From Oscheius sp. JU75 (Eukaryota; Nematoda; Chromadorea; Rhabditida; Rhabditidae): a stretch of 64,000 nt of DNA. Under the pieces are notes generated by a model. That model was given only the letters and a program-made list of their open reading frames with translations. It searched no databases and was not told where the DNA came from. Made by a program: the position numbers and the translations under genes. Below, piece by piece: positions 28,132-39,665 of this stretch (the first letter of the stretch is position 1; each line of letters begins with the position of its first letter). The stretch covers positions 372,001 to 436,000 of the forward strand of contig JASJZC010000006.1 in NCBI GenBank assembly GCA_037178855.1. The letters are read 5' to 3'.

Positions 28132-31120
28132 ATGCTCCTTCTCCTCCTCTCTGTCCCAGCCAGTCTGGCTGTGATAGCCAACTATGGTACTCAGCCCAAG
28201 GGCCTGAACCCTACACTATACTCATCCGATGACTACGTGGTCCAGCTGGACGAGTCCTCCTTCAATGACACCGTCTACTGCGATGGGGGAGACTGCAGTG
28301 CCTTTTTGATTGAGGTAAATCAACTATTTCCCTGCGGAGCTTTGTCTACTGGCTCTTTCACCTATTTTACAACTTGTTAAAACCTTACAAAACTAGAATA
28401 TCTCGAAGATGGCGCGAAACTCTAATAATTCGGAAAAGTACACACTAGTATGTCAAGTCCTATAGGTACGCAATTTTGTTTCATGGACATTGTCGTTGCG
28501 ACGCACATTTTTGACACCTTTCGATGCGAGTTTTCGAATCAAAACTATATCATGTTTGAATTGAAAATCACTATTTTTGCATTTTAGTTCTATTCCGACT
28601 GGTGCGGTCACTGTCGAGCCTTTGCCCCGCTCTACAAGAACCTGGCTTCTGACGTCAAGAGTTGGTCTAAAGTAGTGAAGGTAAAATATCAAAAAAATGA
28701 CTAAAAAAAATTGTCATATTCAGATAGCTGCAATGAATTGCGCCGACTCGGTCAACGAGGTGACCTGTAGAGCCAATGGGGTCCAATACTTTCCCTACAT
28801 CAAGGTCAGGTTTTTTTTGAGGATCTTAACCAACACATTTCAGTATTTCCCCAGAAACTCGACCAATAAGGATGACGGTAGCCTGCTGAGACCTTACTGG
28901 AGCGTGGCTGAGATGAGAGGGCAGTTGACCAAGGTGAGTGGGTTGACATTTTAATGTTGTTCGTTCTTGTGAGATAGTTTTGATCCAAGCTTGTAGTTAG
29001 TTTTAGGTAGTAATGGACGACTACTCGGTAAACCGCTTCGATGACTGGCCACTGTTTGATCATCTGGGAGAGTGAGTCTTGACAGAGAGATACCGTTTGG
29101 GCAAAGTCTAGAGCTGTCTCTCTATATAGTTTTTCAATACATTTCATATTTTTTCTAGCCTTCTCACCTACGGAGACCTGTGGGAAGGAACCAGTGGAGA
29201 CGTCCAGCACATGGCCATCATCTTCGAGAACCATCCGGCCAGTCTCACTGGAGCTGAGGTTCCTTTCTTCCGAGAGACTAACTCCCACAAAATTTCAGCT
29301 CCTGCTCGATCTGCACAAGTACAAGGACCGTCTGGTAGCCAGAAGATGTCTCAAGAACCATCCCCTTGTCGAAGCCCTTCATATTTCTGATTTTCCCTCC
29401 ATGGCAATTTTCAAGCGGGGAGAGAAGAAGCCTATTTTGGTAGCGGAACTTCGTCGTCTCTTGCTCTCGGAAATCGAAAACTTTCTCTCGGTCTCGCCCA
29501 GTCAGAACAATACCATTCACTTCAGCAGCAGAAAGCAGAAAAACACTACCAGTGTTTGTGAGACTGAGCCGGAAAAGTTTGTTATCTTCGTCTGACAGAG
29601 AGACAGAGTTCCAGATGTCGGGAACTGTACTATGTGGCTGAAGTGGATATGCTGAAGGCGATGAAGTATGCCCTGTACAGAGAGACAGCCAGAACTGGAG
29701 CTCCACTCCATGGATCAAACTTGACTGCACTGCTGTCCTTTGTCAACCTGTTGGCTGAGAATTTCCCGGTGGTTTCGAGAGGAACAAATGAGGTGAGTGA
29801 GACAGATACAGGGACAGGGACGCAGTTGCAATCGAATACAGACACAGCAAAAAGTCAAAAGAAACAAGCACGAGCCAGAACTACGAGAACAGCAAAGAAT
29901 CAGAACACTATCAGTCTTCTCTAATGGCCCGAGGGTTTCCATGAACTGTACCAAATACCGCTGTGGATTCAGTGGAAGCCCTCTGAACCAGGAAGACCGA
30001 GCATGACACCATCTTTGGCAAATGGCTGCTACTCGTGTTTCTCTCTGTCCATATCATTCTGTCCCCGTCTCTGTGTCCCTGTCTCTGTCACAGTCAAAAT
30101 GAGAGATAGGACTGTACGCCCCTTTCAAGAACGGGACAGACAGAGACTTTCCAGACCTACCTTGACCGTTCCAATCGTGCTGTCCGGGTCTTCACCCGTC
30201 TCCGAGACTTCCTCCAGAGCAAGGGAGAGCAGGCAGTGATCCCGGTCAACGAATGGCAGAAAGAGTTCGATGATGCTGAGGTATTTTTATGTATTTGTAA
30301 AAAAGATTCCATTAGGAAGCCGCCGGCCACCCCTTCCCAGTAGCCGCTGACTGGGACCATTGTAAGGGTTCCACAGGACAGTACAGAGGCTACACCTGTG
30401 GGCTGTGGACCTCTTTCCATACTCTAACTGTCTCTGCCTACAAACAGGCAAAAGCTAACAATACTTGTGAGTTTTTTTTTAATAAGATAAGTTCAGTCAA
30501 CCTGTGATTTCAGTGACCAACTTCCAGCCTCTAGTGGCTCTCCAGGCTATCAAGGACTGGGTAGGCTCGTTCTTCGGTTGTCAGCACTGTAGGGATCACT
30601 TCTTGAAAATGTCTACGAATACCTTCAAAATGGAAGCTAATGTAAGTTTTTCAGGTGGACATAGCCTCGACAGTTTACGCGTGCAGTAGTTTTGCCAAAA
30701 TAACAGCAGTTGTTTTCTAAGTTTTACAAGACCACCGTAAACATATGCAGCAGACGTCTGCCGATGTTTGAACTTCGACAGTTAACATGCACAGTCGCCT
30801 AGCTAAGATTATTGACACGACAGTTCAAACGTGCAGTCGTTTTCCATTCAAGCACATTATTTTTCCAGGTAAAGTCTCCTGAAGACGTCTTCATGTACCT
30901 GTGGAGGGCTCACAATATTGTGAATGCGCGTCTAAAAGGACGCGACACCGAGGATCCGAAATTCCCAAAGTTTCAGTTCCCAGCCAAATTCTTGTGTACG
31001 AACTGTACAGCAGAAAATCAGCCCAATGAGGACGAGACACGCGCATTCCTTTTAAACTACTATAGTCAGATCAAGCCATACGATCAGCAGGACAATCTCA
31101 TCACCAGACTTCTTTTGTAA
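28132..31120 (+). CDS. QSOX: Quiescin sulfhydryl oxidase
   Basis: Twelve exons join in frame to 574 residues. The signal peptide MLLLLLSVPASLAV is followed by a thioredoxin domain with active site DWCGHCRAFAPLYKNL, a second degenerate thioredoxin-like region (HLGDLL...HKYKDRLVAR), and a helical linker. The Erv/ALR domain has WDHCKGSTGQYRGYTCGLW, the FAD-proximal disulfide FFGCQHCRDHFLKM and RAHNIVNARL. A third Cys pair, CTNC, lies near the C-terminus. This order is that of QSOX, which makes disulfides in secreted proteins using O2. No C-terminal membrane anchor is visible, unlike long vertebrate forms. The exon 6 donor (GAG|GTTCCT) and exon 7 donor (AA|GTTTGT) are weak, so those boundaries (29258, 29576) are the least certain. 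Confidence 0.93.
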
Positions 31121-31192
31121 ACACTTTTTTGTAAAGCCACGCCTTGCCCTCTAATTTATAGCCAACGTTTTGTGGAAACTGTACACAACAGT

Positions 31193-31198
31193 AATAAA
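31193..31198 (+). terminator. Poly(A) signal of QSOX
   Basis: AATAAA 73 bases after the QSOX stop codon, in CAGTAATAAATATAC. Confidence 0.7.
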
Positions 31199-31299
31199 TA
31201 TACTTTCAAAAGACAAAAAGAGAGTCCAAGTCGAGGATGGATGTTAGCATGAAAAAGCTGAGTGAGGTATTCCTGAAAATTGTCTGTCTCTCACCTCGT

Positions 31300-33929
31300 T
31301 CACATTTCAATTCGTTTCACCAGATTCTTCAGCGGATTCCAAGCAGAAAATATAAATGAATATAAATGAACAAAAGTCTCCAGCTCCTTGACAGCTACCA
31401 CATCCTGGGGTACTCTTGGCTCGTAAATCAGACAGTAGAAGGTCGTGTTTTCTGGTGTGGTACATTCGAAAAGCTGGAGAGATATAGTCCTTTCCGCGTC
31501 CGCAATTTTTGGTTTTAATTTTTGGTTCACATATGCTCTTGCGTCACGGTACCCAGAAGACCGGCAAATTAGATGGCATAATCCCATAGTGTTGTTTTGC
31601 ACTTTTATCGTCTTCAGAAATCTCAGCAGGCTTGTATAATTCCTTTTGAAATCACGTTCGGTGGTGGTGTCAAAGTAGATCTTTAACTTTCCGCTCCAAT
31701 CCTTAGTAGGAACTCGCACGCGTTTGACAAGATCTGTTGACTTCTCTGCATCCAGGGAGGCCACTCTGTGTGGTGGGGGCGGAGGGCGAACCATAGGAGC
31801 TTGCCATGGGCGCGGAGGGCGAACCGTAGGAGCTTGTCGTGAGGGCGGAGGGCGAACTGTAGCAGCTCGTTTCACCAAATCCTTCTTGTCTCCCAGCTTA
31901 GGTTGTTGGTAGCTCCTAACAAAAGTTGCTAGCTCCTTGACAGCTTTAGCATCCGGAACTGCTTTAGGGTCGTGGATCAGACAATAGAAGATGGTGTCGT
32001 CCGAAGTCGTATGCTCATAAAGCAGGGGTGAGGTGGGCCATTTCTTATCTTTGTAGCTCTTGTCCGAATAGGAGCATGCGGTTAGATAGAGTCGCGGTCC
32101 ATTGCTTCGACACAATACTTCGTATTTGCCAAAGGAGTGTTCGCTAGACTCTTCTTTTTCGACTGTTTCCAGGAATTTTGAAAGTAAATCTTGAACATGT
32201 TTATAATAGTTATATTTCCATCCAAATAGCAATGGACGATCGAAATAACCATCGAAATAGGCTTTCAGCTTCCCGCTCCACTCCTTGGTCGGAACTTTCA
32301 CAGCCTTTATCACACTCACTCTGCCGTCGTTCTTCTCCGTTGCGACACTCTCATATGTCGACAGTTCGCTGTGTACTGTTGGCGGTACTGGCTTATAGTC
32401 CTTCGATTCCACATACTGTTTCCGATCCTCCAGTCTACAGCTATCTTCCAGTCGACTCGAAAGCGTTCCCAGTCCGCTGTCTGTTCGAATTGACGGGACA
32501 ACAGTTTGACAACTAGACTTCGGGCTAGAAAGATAAGAACAAATCTGGCTCGACTCAGAGCTTTTGAGCCTCTCGACCACCTTCAGGACCGTCAAGACTC
32601 CTGGTCGAACCACTGGGTCTGTCGACCATCCTTCCCGAAGAAGCAATCTGATCTCCCAGGGCAGGATTTCGTCACACTTTGGACGGTATGCCTCGTCCTT
32701 CAGATGGCAAAAATAGAGAAAGTAGTCGGATTGGTCAGGTAGACCACTGATCTGTCTAAAAAGGTTTTTTTCCTGAAAGTGATCCAACAGACTTTCGATG
32801 AAACATTTCCCAGATCGACATGGAGAGGGCGTAAATGTCACTGGCTGCAGAATACTGGCGATTAATAATCTCGGGAGCCATGTAGCCCGGAGTGCCGCAG
32901 CTGCAAAGCAATCTAATGTATACAGAAAAGCATACTATGTGGAAAACAATTGAGTGTGAACTGTTGAGTCTCTCTCTCTCTGGACAAACAGCTGAGCGTG
33001 TGAGCTGTCGCGTATGTGGCTAGAGACGGAGAGACAGGATAATAGGCAGAAAGAGAGACGTGGAGACAGGAAAACTCATAAAACTGTTGAACAGTATATG
33101 ACAAAATACTCACACGACTCGAGAGTTGGTAGCATTCGACATCAGATTCTTTGCCATCCCAAAATCTGACAGCTTTAGGACACCGTCCCCTGTCACAATC
33201 ATGCTAAACGCGGTCTTTTAGATTTAACACCTTATTGCAAACTTTTGTGGCTTGATGTCACGATGAATAATGTTGCCATTGTGAAGAAAGTCCAGTCCAT
33301 AGCCAGCACAAAGAATCCAGCTATAAACCATGGAATGCGGATAATCAAAGCTCTTGTTTCTAATTACTGAAACAACATCGCATCTACAAAAAAGGTTAGA
33401 CCTGTATCCAGGCTGCCTCTGTCACTATATTCCATGAAATAGCCACTGAAACCGGCACCCGTCAGCGGGTCGTCTTTCTCAAAAAGACCATATAGTTGTA
33501 TGATGTTTGGGTGACGGTATCTCTGGATTAAGGTTTTTTTTTGTTTTTTAGCAGACAGAGTCACAGACACAACAGTTCGCACGCAGTTTTTCACATTCTT
33601 ATAAACCACAACAGCGGCAGTACACGCCGTTTTCCCACGAGTTAGAAATTTGCTATTACCCACTGTCACAATCACTCTTTTCTTACCTTCATTAGAATGT
33701 TAGTCTCCTTTATAATGTTTTCACGAAGACCGGATTTGAACACTTTCAATGCTAGGGTTCTAAAAATACCCTCTTTATCACTTTTTCTGATTACTCACCC
33801 ATAACCTGACACATTCGTCTTCCAGACCACGGCTTCTCCTCCTCTTCCGAGCTCTTTGACGGTCTCAAAATCATTTAGGTGGAAGATTGTCACGTCGGAA
33901 GATTCATCAACTTTTGGGCTAGCCGCCAT
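31300..33929 (-). CDS. Ser/Thr-type protein kinase with two C-terminal copies of an unrecognised domain
   Basis: Exons 33799-33929, 33687-33759, 33402-33522, 33243-33366, 33114-33203 and 31300-32900. Kinase landmarks: glycine loop GRGGEAVVWK (29-37), ALKVF with catalytic Lys49, HRDIKPQN (143-150), LSDFGMAK (161-168) and CGTPGYMAPE (181-190). A linker of about 80 residues follows. Then come two related ~125-residue units: VPTKEWSGKLKAYFD...LCRSNG...DDTIFYCLI...VKELATFV (32310-31909) and VPTKDWSGKLKIYFD...ICRSSG...ENTTFYCLI...VKELETFV (31731-31360). They are separated by a Pro-rich linker with repeated TVRPP (31869-31768). The frame shifts by one base at an A7 run (32763-32769), between IWEMFHRK and KNLFRQI. 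Substrate and pathway are unknown. There is no signal peptide or membrane segment, so it is likely cytoplasmic. Confidence 0.8.
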
Positions 33930-34455
33930 GTCATGAGAGAGGAAATAGTAACAAGACGACAGATAACAAGAAGACAATAAAGCGATTGTGGAGTTGAGGG
34001 AACAGATAAAGCGGAAGTGTATTGATTTATCTATCAATTTAAGTATTTTTTTCAGCAGAACTTCTCCAAACTTCTTGCGAAAACTACACAATAACAGGTT
34101 TCGCCCCTTCGGGGCTCATTGAACCCACTTCCTATCCTTCGAATCCACTTCTTTACATTTCTATTTCCTTCTGTTAACCTGACGTGCCCCTTCCTCTCAC
34201 TTCAACCCGGCCGCAAGTTTCCCTCCAGTCGAGCTACCCTTACAGGAGCAACATTCTCCCAACAAACTGACTCGATTTGCCAACAGTTCGTGTGCGCACA
34301 AAGTAGTGCACACTAATTGCAATAATGGCTTCAGCCAGACAGATAGACAAAGACGCGAGGACAGTTCAAAATAGATATACAAGTCTTCTTTATGTTAGAC
34401 AGTGGGTTTGCTTTCTCCCAAAAAAATACACAAAATATATTAATAAATACTGTGC
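33930..34455. other. Spacer between the kinase start and the PUF60 3' end
   Basis: It contains a perfect hairpin GCCCCTTCGGGGC at 34103-34115 and no ORF. It probably holds the kinase promoter and the PUF60 3' untranslated region. Confidence 0.4.
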
Positions 34456-37400
34456 TTAGCCGCTGAGATCTCCATGGTCGTAGAGAGCCTGATCGTAGAC
34501 TTCAGCCTTAATATTTCTGCCGCCGAAAAATCTCCCGTTTAGGACCTTGATAGCCTCGTCCACCTCGGCCGATTCCGTGTATCGAACAAAAATCTTGACA
34601 ATCTTCGTGAACTCGTCATTTGCGATGAGCAGGTCGACGATCTTGCCAAATTTGCTGCATTCTTCTCGCACATCGGTCTCGAGATCCTCGTCAATGTCCT
34701 CGGGACCGACCTGAAAGCCAGTCTTTAGTTGAAAGGATGTTAATCGAATAAGCGTGGTTGCAAAATTGTCGAGTGTTTTCTGACTAATCGCCAGCGTGTA
34801 TGAACTGTCGAGTCTGCTGACCAGAGCAAGACTAGAAAACCTACCATATTTCTGAGAACGAGAACACACGATCGATTCGTACGCATCAGCTTGGCCATCA
34901 GCAAGTGGCGAGCGTCATTTCCACTGAAATTTAGCAATTAATCGGTAAAAAACGTAAAATTCTTACCGAATGCTCTGAACACTTTCTTGACTCGCGAGAC
35001 TGGCATCTTCTTGAGATGAGGCCTCTTGTCGAATAGCGTCGACCAGTGCTCCAGCTGATGTGACAGCAGCTACTTGACTGGCTGTTTTTAGCTAAAAACA
35101 GATTTTTTGATTAGGAAAAAAACAAAAAACATACTTTTGGCTGAATTTTTTTCGGATCCTTGACTCGATTACTTCTGCGCTGTTGTTTCGGAGCCTCGCC
35201 CTTGTCCTGATCGTGTGTTTTGGCCTTCCCGACCGCGACGACGGCTCCTTCTCCAATTATGGCCAGAGCCATGCTCTGCACACTGCCCGTAATGGCTAGT
35301 TTTTCTGTAAAAAATCAAGCTATTTGCGAGCCAAAAAAGAGATAAACATACCCAATTTCTCCAACTTGGCCTTCTCTTCCGCGTCATCCTTGGGCTGCAC
35401 GAAGGGGTCAGCGACTCCAAAGGCTGCCGGTCCCATCAGACTCTCCTCCCAGAGGGCCTTCTTCTCTTGGAAGAGCTTGTTGAATTTCTCGTCCAGACTA
35501 CGGTCACCGCCCTTCTTCTTCGACTTTTTCTTCTTCTTTTCGGCCTCTTTGACCGGGTCGACGACCCCGGGCTCGGGGGGCACATCCGTTCCTGAAGGCG
35601 GTCCTGCTGGCAGAACGACGCCGGGAGGGGCCAGAGCTGATGGAGGAGGAGGGGCTTCGGTCGCAAAGCCGCCGAATCCGCCACGTCGAGATGGAGCAGC
35701 CTAGAAATGGGGATTTTTAGATGATCAACCGTTTTACAGGAAATAAAAGTTTCAAAGACCAGAAACCTATGAACAGTGGTCAAAGTGGACCTGAGCTTTA
35801 ATTTCTAGAGAATTGAGTTTTTGGCGTTGAATAGCTCATCTAGACCAAAATAGTTTCTTAGAGGGCTCTAATCATATAGGGCTACGGTATTTACGAAATT
35901 CCAAATCACTGTCGAGATCAAAATGTCATTTTTTTTGGCGAGGAAACATCAGAGGGTGAAAAAAGAACTTAAAATAAGTCGGTAACCGAGTTTTCACCTT
36001 CTTTTGGGGTGTTTTCCTACCATGGAATGATCTGCATTATCTTACGATAGAACTGCACGATTCGGGAAGCTCTCTGCGTGCGACCTCCCTATCTCAACCA
36101 AGGTTCCGGGGTAGTTGACAACTGCCTATGAACCAAAGCAAAAAAACTACCTCAAGAACTGGAGGAGGTGGCGGAGCCATCAGTTCTTGTGCTGGTGCCA
36201 CGAGCTGTGGCGGCGGTGGAGGACCTGCTTCTGTTGATGGGAGAGCCAGTCTGGCTGGTACTTTGACCTGAATCGTGTTTTCACAAAAAAATGAATGAAA
36301 AATAGTCTACCTGAACTGGCGGAGCTATTGCCGGCGGGGTAGAGGGTCCCGGAGCTGGACTACTGCCTCTGGGCAGGCTCGGACTAGCATTTCCCGGACT
36401 GTTTGGAGTTTTTGCGCCCTGAAATTTCATAACTTTTGGTCATTTACAAAGATTTTCGGGTACTTTTCGCTGGCCACGAATCGTCTAATTTCCACTTTTT
36501 TTGATAGCGTTGTGCTATAAATTTTCGCGCCAAAACCAAAGTTTTTTGCGGGTTTCGAAAAAATACCGACTCAATCAAAACAGCAATGCTAAAAATGCTT
36601 TATTCGCCTGAGATCTTCGTTACAAAAAGTTAGTCAAAACGTTTTTTCGTGAGTTTACAGATGAGAATTCCGAATACAAAAATAGATAGAGGAATCAGCG
36701 TACCCCAGAAGCGGTGACGGCCATGACCTTGGCTGTGATGGCGGCAGCGGCTACGGCTGCTGCAGCCGGAATGGCTGCTGTGGACGTCGGAGCGAGATAC
36801 TGGAGAGCTTCGGGCGGGGTTATGCAGCGGCCGACCTGAAAATAAAGGCATAGTTGAGCTCTTCGAGGGGGCACAGTTTCGACAGTGAACACGCACAGTT
36901 ATCTCTCTACTACTAAAGTGCAATGGTGCCCGTCCGTCCCCTTACCACGAGAAAAAAAGCTGGCAAGCGATGGCAGGGGGGCTTAAGCCTAAGCCTAAGC
37001 CATGTCAAGAATTGAGTTGACAAGTCAGCTTTTGGGAATTTAACCTATTGGGGAAGCGGCGTAGCCGCCTGTTGTCAAAGCTAAGTCAAGATTAGGAAAC
37101 GACGAAGCCGTCGAAGACGGCTGGTTTTTCCCTATTTTACCGAGCTACAGACTTCGCAGACACACACACAGTAGTTTTAGTTTTCCATTTTAAAGACTTT
37201 CTCCACTCTTAGCAGTTTGGATTTTGGTCAAGCTGATTATCTACTATTCTTTTACCCAAATTCAGAAAGGATTAAGCAAACTGTGCCTTCGAAACCGATT
37301 AAAAACTATTCTTGTAAAATTAAAAACCGCCAAAGCAAAATAGAATGTCTCACTCTGAGATACTGTCCTCCCAGATCGAACATGTTCATGCCGCTGATGG

Positions 37401-38961
37401 CCTCGGACATGGCATTGCGGTTATTAAACTCGATGTAGCCGAAACCGCGATGCGTTCCTCTGCCGAAGTTGTTCTGTCGCGCCAGCTGGCATTTGATGAC
37501 CTCGCCGAAGGCCTCGAACACGGATTTCAGGTCGGTCTCCGAGAGATCCGGGTGCACCGACGAGACGTAGACTCTAAATTTTAGGAAAATATGGTCAAAT
37601 TCACACAAGATCACAGTACCTGAAGTATTTCTTCGCGTCAATCTGCAGCATCTCGATAATCGGCTGCGCTTGGGGCATGTTGGTGGGGCGACCGACCTGG
37701 GACACCTTCAGATTCCTGCCTCCCATCAGCTGGCCGTTCATGGACTCCTGTGCGAGGAGAGCCGCCTCGGGGACCTCGTACTCGAGGAAGGCGAAGCCTT
37801 TGTGGTGCTGCAAACACAAAAATTTGAAGGGAAACATAGGATTTTTAAATGTCTGTCTGATATTGTAAAATTACAATAGCCATTGCTCTACTGCTGGGGC
37901 TCATCTTTCAGTTTGACTGGTATTAAGACGATAGGAACAGAATGACAGATGACGCAGTCCTTTAACATTTTTTTTTCAGGTTTACGTGTTTCCGTCATTT
38001 CCCAGAGAAATTTCCATGTGTCTTTGGAACTCGGAGTGTAAAATTGCCCCTGAAAGTTAAACTTGAACGTAGAAATTGGTCAAAATATGCAGATTCAAGT
38101 GTTTTCTCAATTTTTGGTTATATTTGCGATTCCACTAAATTTCTACCTACTGTAGGGTGCCGCCGCTGAGCACGGGAAAAGTGTTGTCCCATCTAGAAAA
38201 CGACTCTTTGAAAGCAAAAAAAAAGAAGAAAATACTTGATGTTTCAGCCTTGGGATCGCGACAGATTCAGTTACATGACTAGGAATTGACAGGCAACAAG
38301 CTGGGACAAGGTTTCGATAGGAAGAAAACGATTTTTAGTTTTCAGAGTGACCGGGAATGTGAACAGCTTTTATGAGTCAAGGCTGTTGACTACCATTTCG
38401 ATACGTGCCGCGGCTCAACTTTTGAGCATTTTACAAAAAAAAAAAGAAAAAGAAAAACTAACCCCTGTAGTGGCGTCGTAGCTCATATTGATGGATTTGA
38501 TGGGCCCGAAGACCTCGAAGGCCTTCTTGATGTTATCTTCGCGTACTTCGAACGACACCGACCCGATGTAAATTCGGGCCATAAGCGACAGCGCTTGTGC
38601 GTACATGATCTGTTTCTGTTGCTGAAACCAGAGGCATTTTTGGATCCAAAAAATAAGACGTACGTTCTCCTGCTGCGACTTCTGCTGGCGGATCATGATC
38701 TGCTTGATGGAGGTGTCCATGGCAAAGCGTTTCGCGGCTGCGAGGTCGTCTTTCCTGCGCGAGCTGAGCTTGGTCAGGCCGAGGCCGAGCAGCTGGGCTT
38801 CCTTCTTGGCCCCAGGACCGACGAAGACCTGAAATCGAGTCATTTTTATCGAAAAATTATCGAAAAGAACTGACCTCTCCGGTCTGCTGGAGCAGTGGCA
38901 TGGCCACAAAGACCTCCGAGCTCGCCGGCATGCTCATCGTTGGCCCGTTTTGATCGCTCAT
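34456..38961 (-). CDS. PUF60: PUF60 / half-pint poly(U)-binding splicing factor
   Basis: Thirteen exons give 717 residues: 38875-38961, 38664-38828, 38463-38621, 37620-37807, 37354-37573, 36704-36835, 36311-36418, 36151-36267, 35352-35700, 35135-35304, 34967-35091, 34845-34923, 34456-34710. RRM1 starts ARIYIGSVSFEVREDNIKKA and ends KGFAFLEYEVPEAA; RRM2 starts RVYVSSVHPDLSETDLKSVF and has RGFGYIEFNN. The C-terminal UHM-type RRM reads RSCVLVLRNMVGPEDIDEDL, then ECSKFGKIVDL and KAEVYDQALYDHGDLSG. These match PUF60/Hfp, which helps U2AF define 3' splice sites. The linker is longer than usual, with Pro-rich (PPPPPQL, APPPPPVLE), Ala-rich (AAIPAAAAVAAAAI) and Lys-rich (EKKKKKSKKKGGD) parts spread over six exons. 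An acceptor-like TTTCAG lies 5 bases before the ATG. Confidence 0.93.
36984..37001. repeat. Interstitial TTAGGC telomere-type repeat
   Basis: CTTAAGCCTAAGCCTAAGCC in a PUF60 intron is about three units of GCCTAA (TTAGGC on the minus strand), the canonical nematode telomere unit. Confidence 0.5.
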
Positions 38962-39665
38962 GTCGCTCTGAAATGGTCTTTTTGATGGAAAAAGTGGAAG
39001 GGTAATATTAGAAGCCTGGAGCTTAAAATCGATAGTTATACGGGTTTTCTTCCATACTGGACCGTGAACACACCAATTTTGATTCTTTTTCACATTACAG
39101 AAGACCAAACAATATGCTAGAAAGCTCAAAAACATACAAAAAAGGTACAGAATAAACTAGGAAAGAATAAGACGGATTTCTCGGCTTATAACCTGTTCCA
39201 ATCTCTCCTTTTTTATCTATATACTTTTTAAGGCCTTTAGCAGCACTTCGGCATTATTTTTGCAACAAAACACCGCGAAAAGTGGCAGAAAAAAAACCAG
39301 AAATTGAGAAAAGAAGAACTTTAAGAGCAACAAAAGGATTTTCGAAAGAGGTTCGCCGCGGAATGCAATTACGTATCTTAACTACATTTTCGTGCAAACG
39401 GCTGTTACGGCTGACTGACTTCCGTCCATTTGCTCGCCTCCTTCCCCCTTCTACGTAGTAGGCTATCATTACTGTTTTTTTCTTAAAAAAAGGTACGTGG
39501 TAATGTAAGGAACAATGTGCAACATAAATTTGGTAAAATGCTTTGGAAATTATAGCAGAAAACGAGAGAAAATAATAGAAATTCCGAACTTTGCTAATTG
39601 AAATACAAAACCGCATTTTTCCAGCCAGCTAAATAGCGCAAAGCAGAAAATGTCCTAACCGAGCC
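38962..39665. promoter_or_regulatory. Divergent upstream region, PUF60 / SAV1
   Basis: 704 bp between two divergent genes with no credible ORF. A TTTTTCCAG acceptor-like site at 39617-39625 precedes the SAV1 ATG by about 40 bases. Promoter function is inferred from position. Confidence 0.4.

Noticed and set aside
34103-34115. Perfect GCCCCTTCGGGGC hairpin resembling a bacterial terminator
   Set aside because: No following T-run and the context is eukaryotic, so a rho-independent terminator makes no sense.
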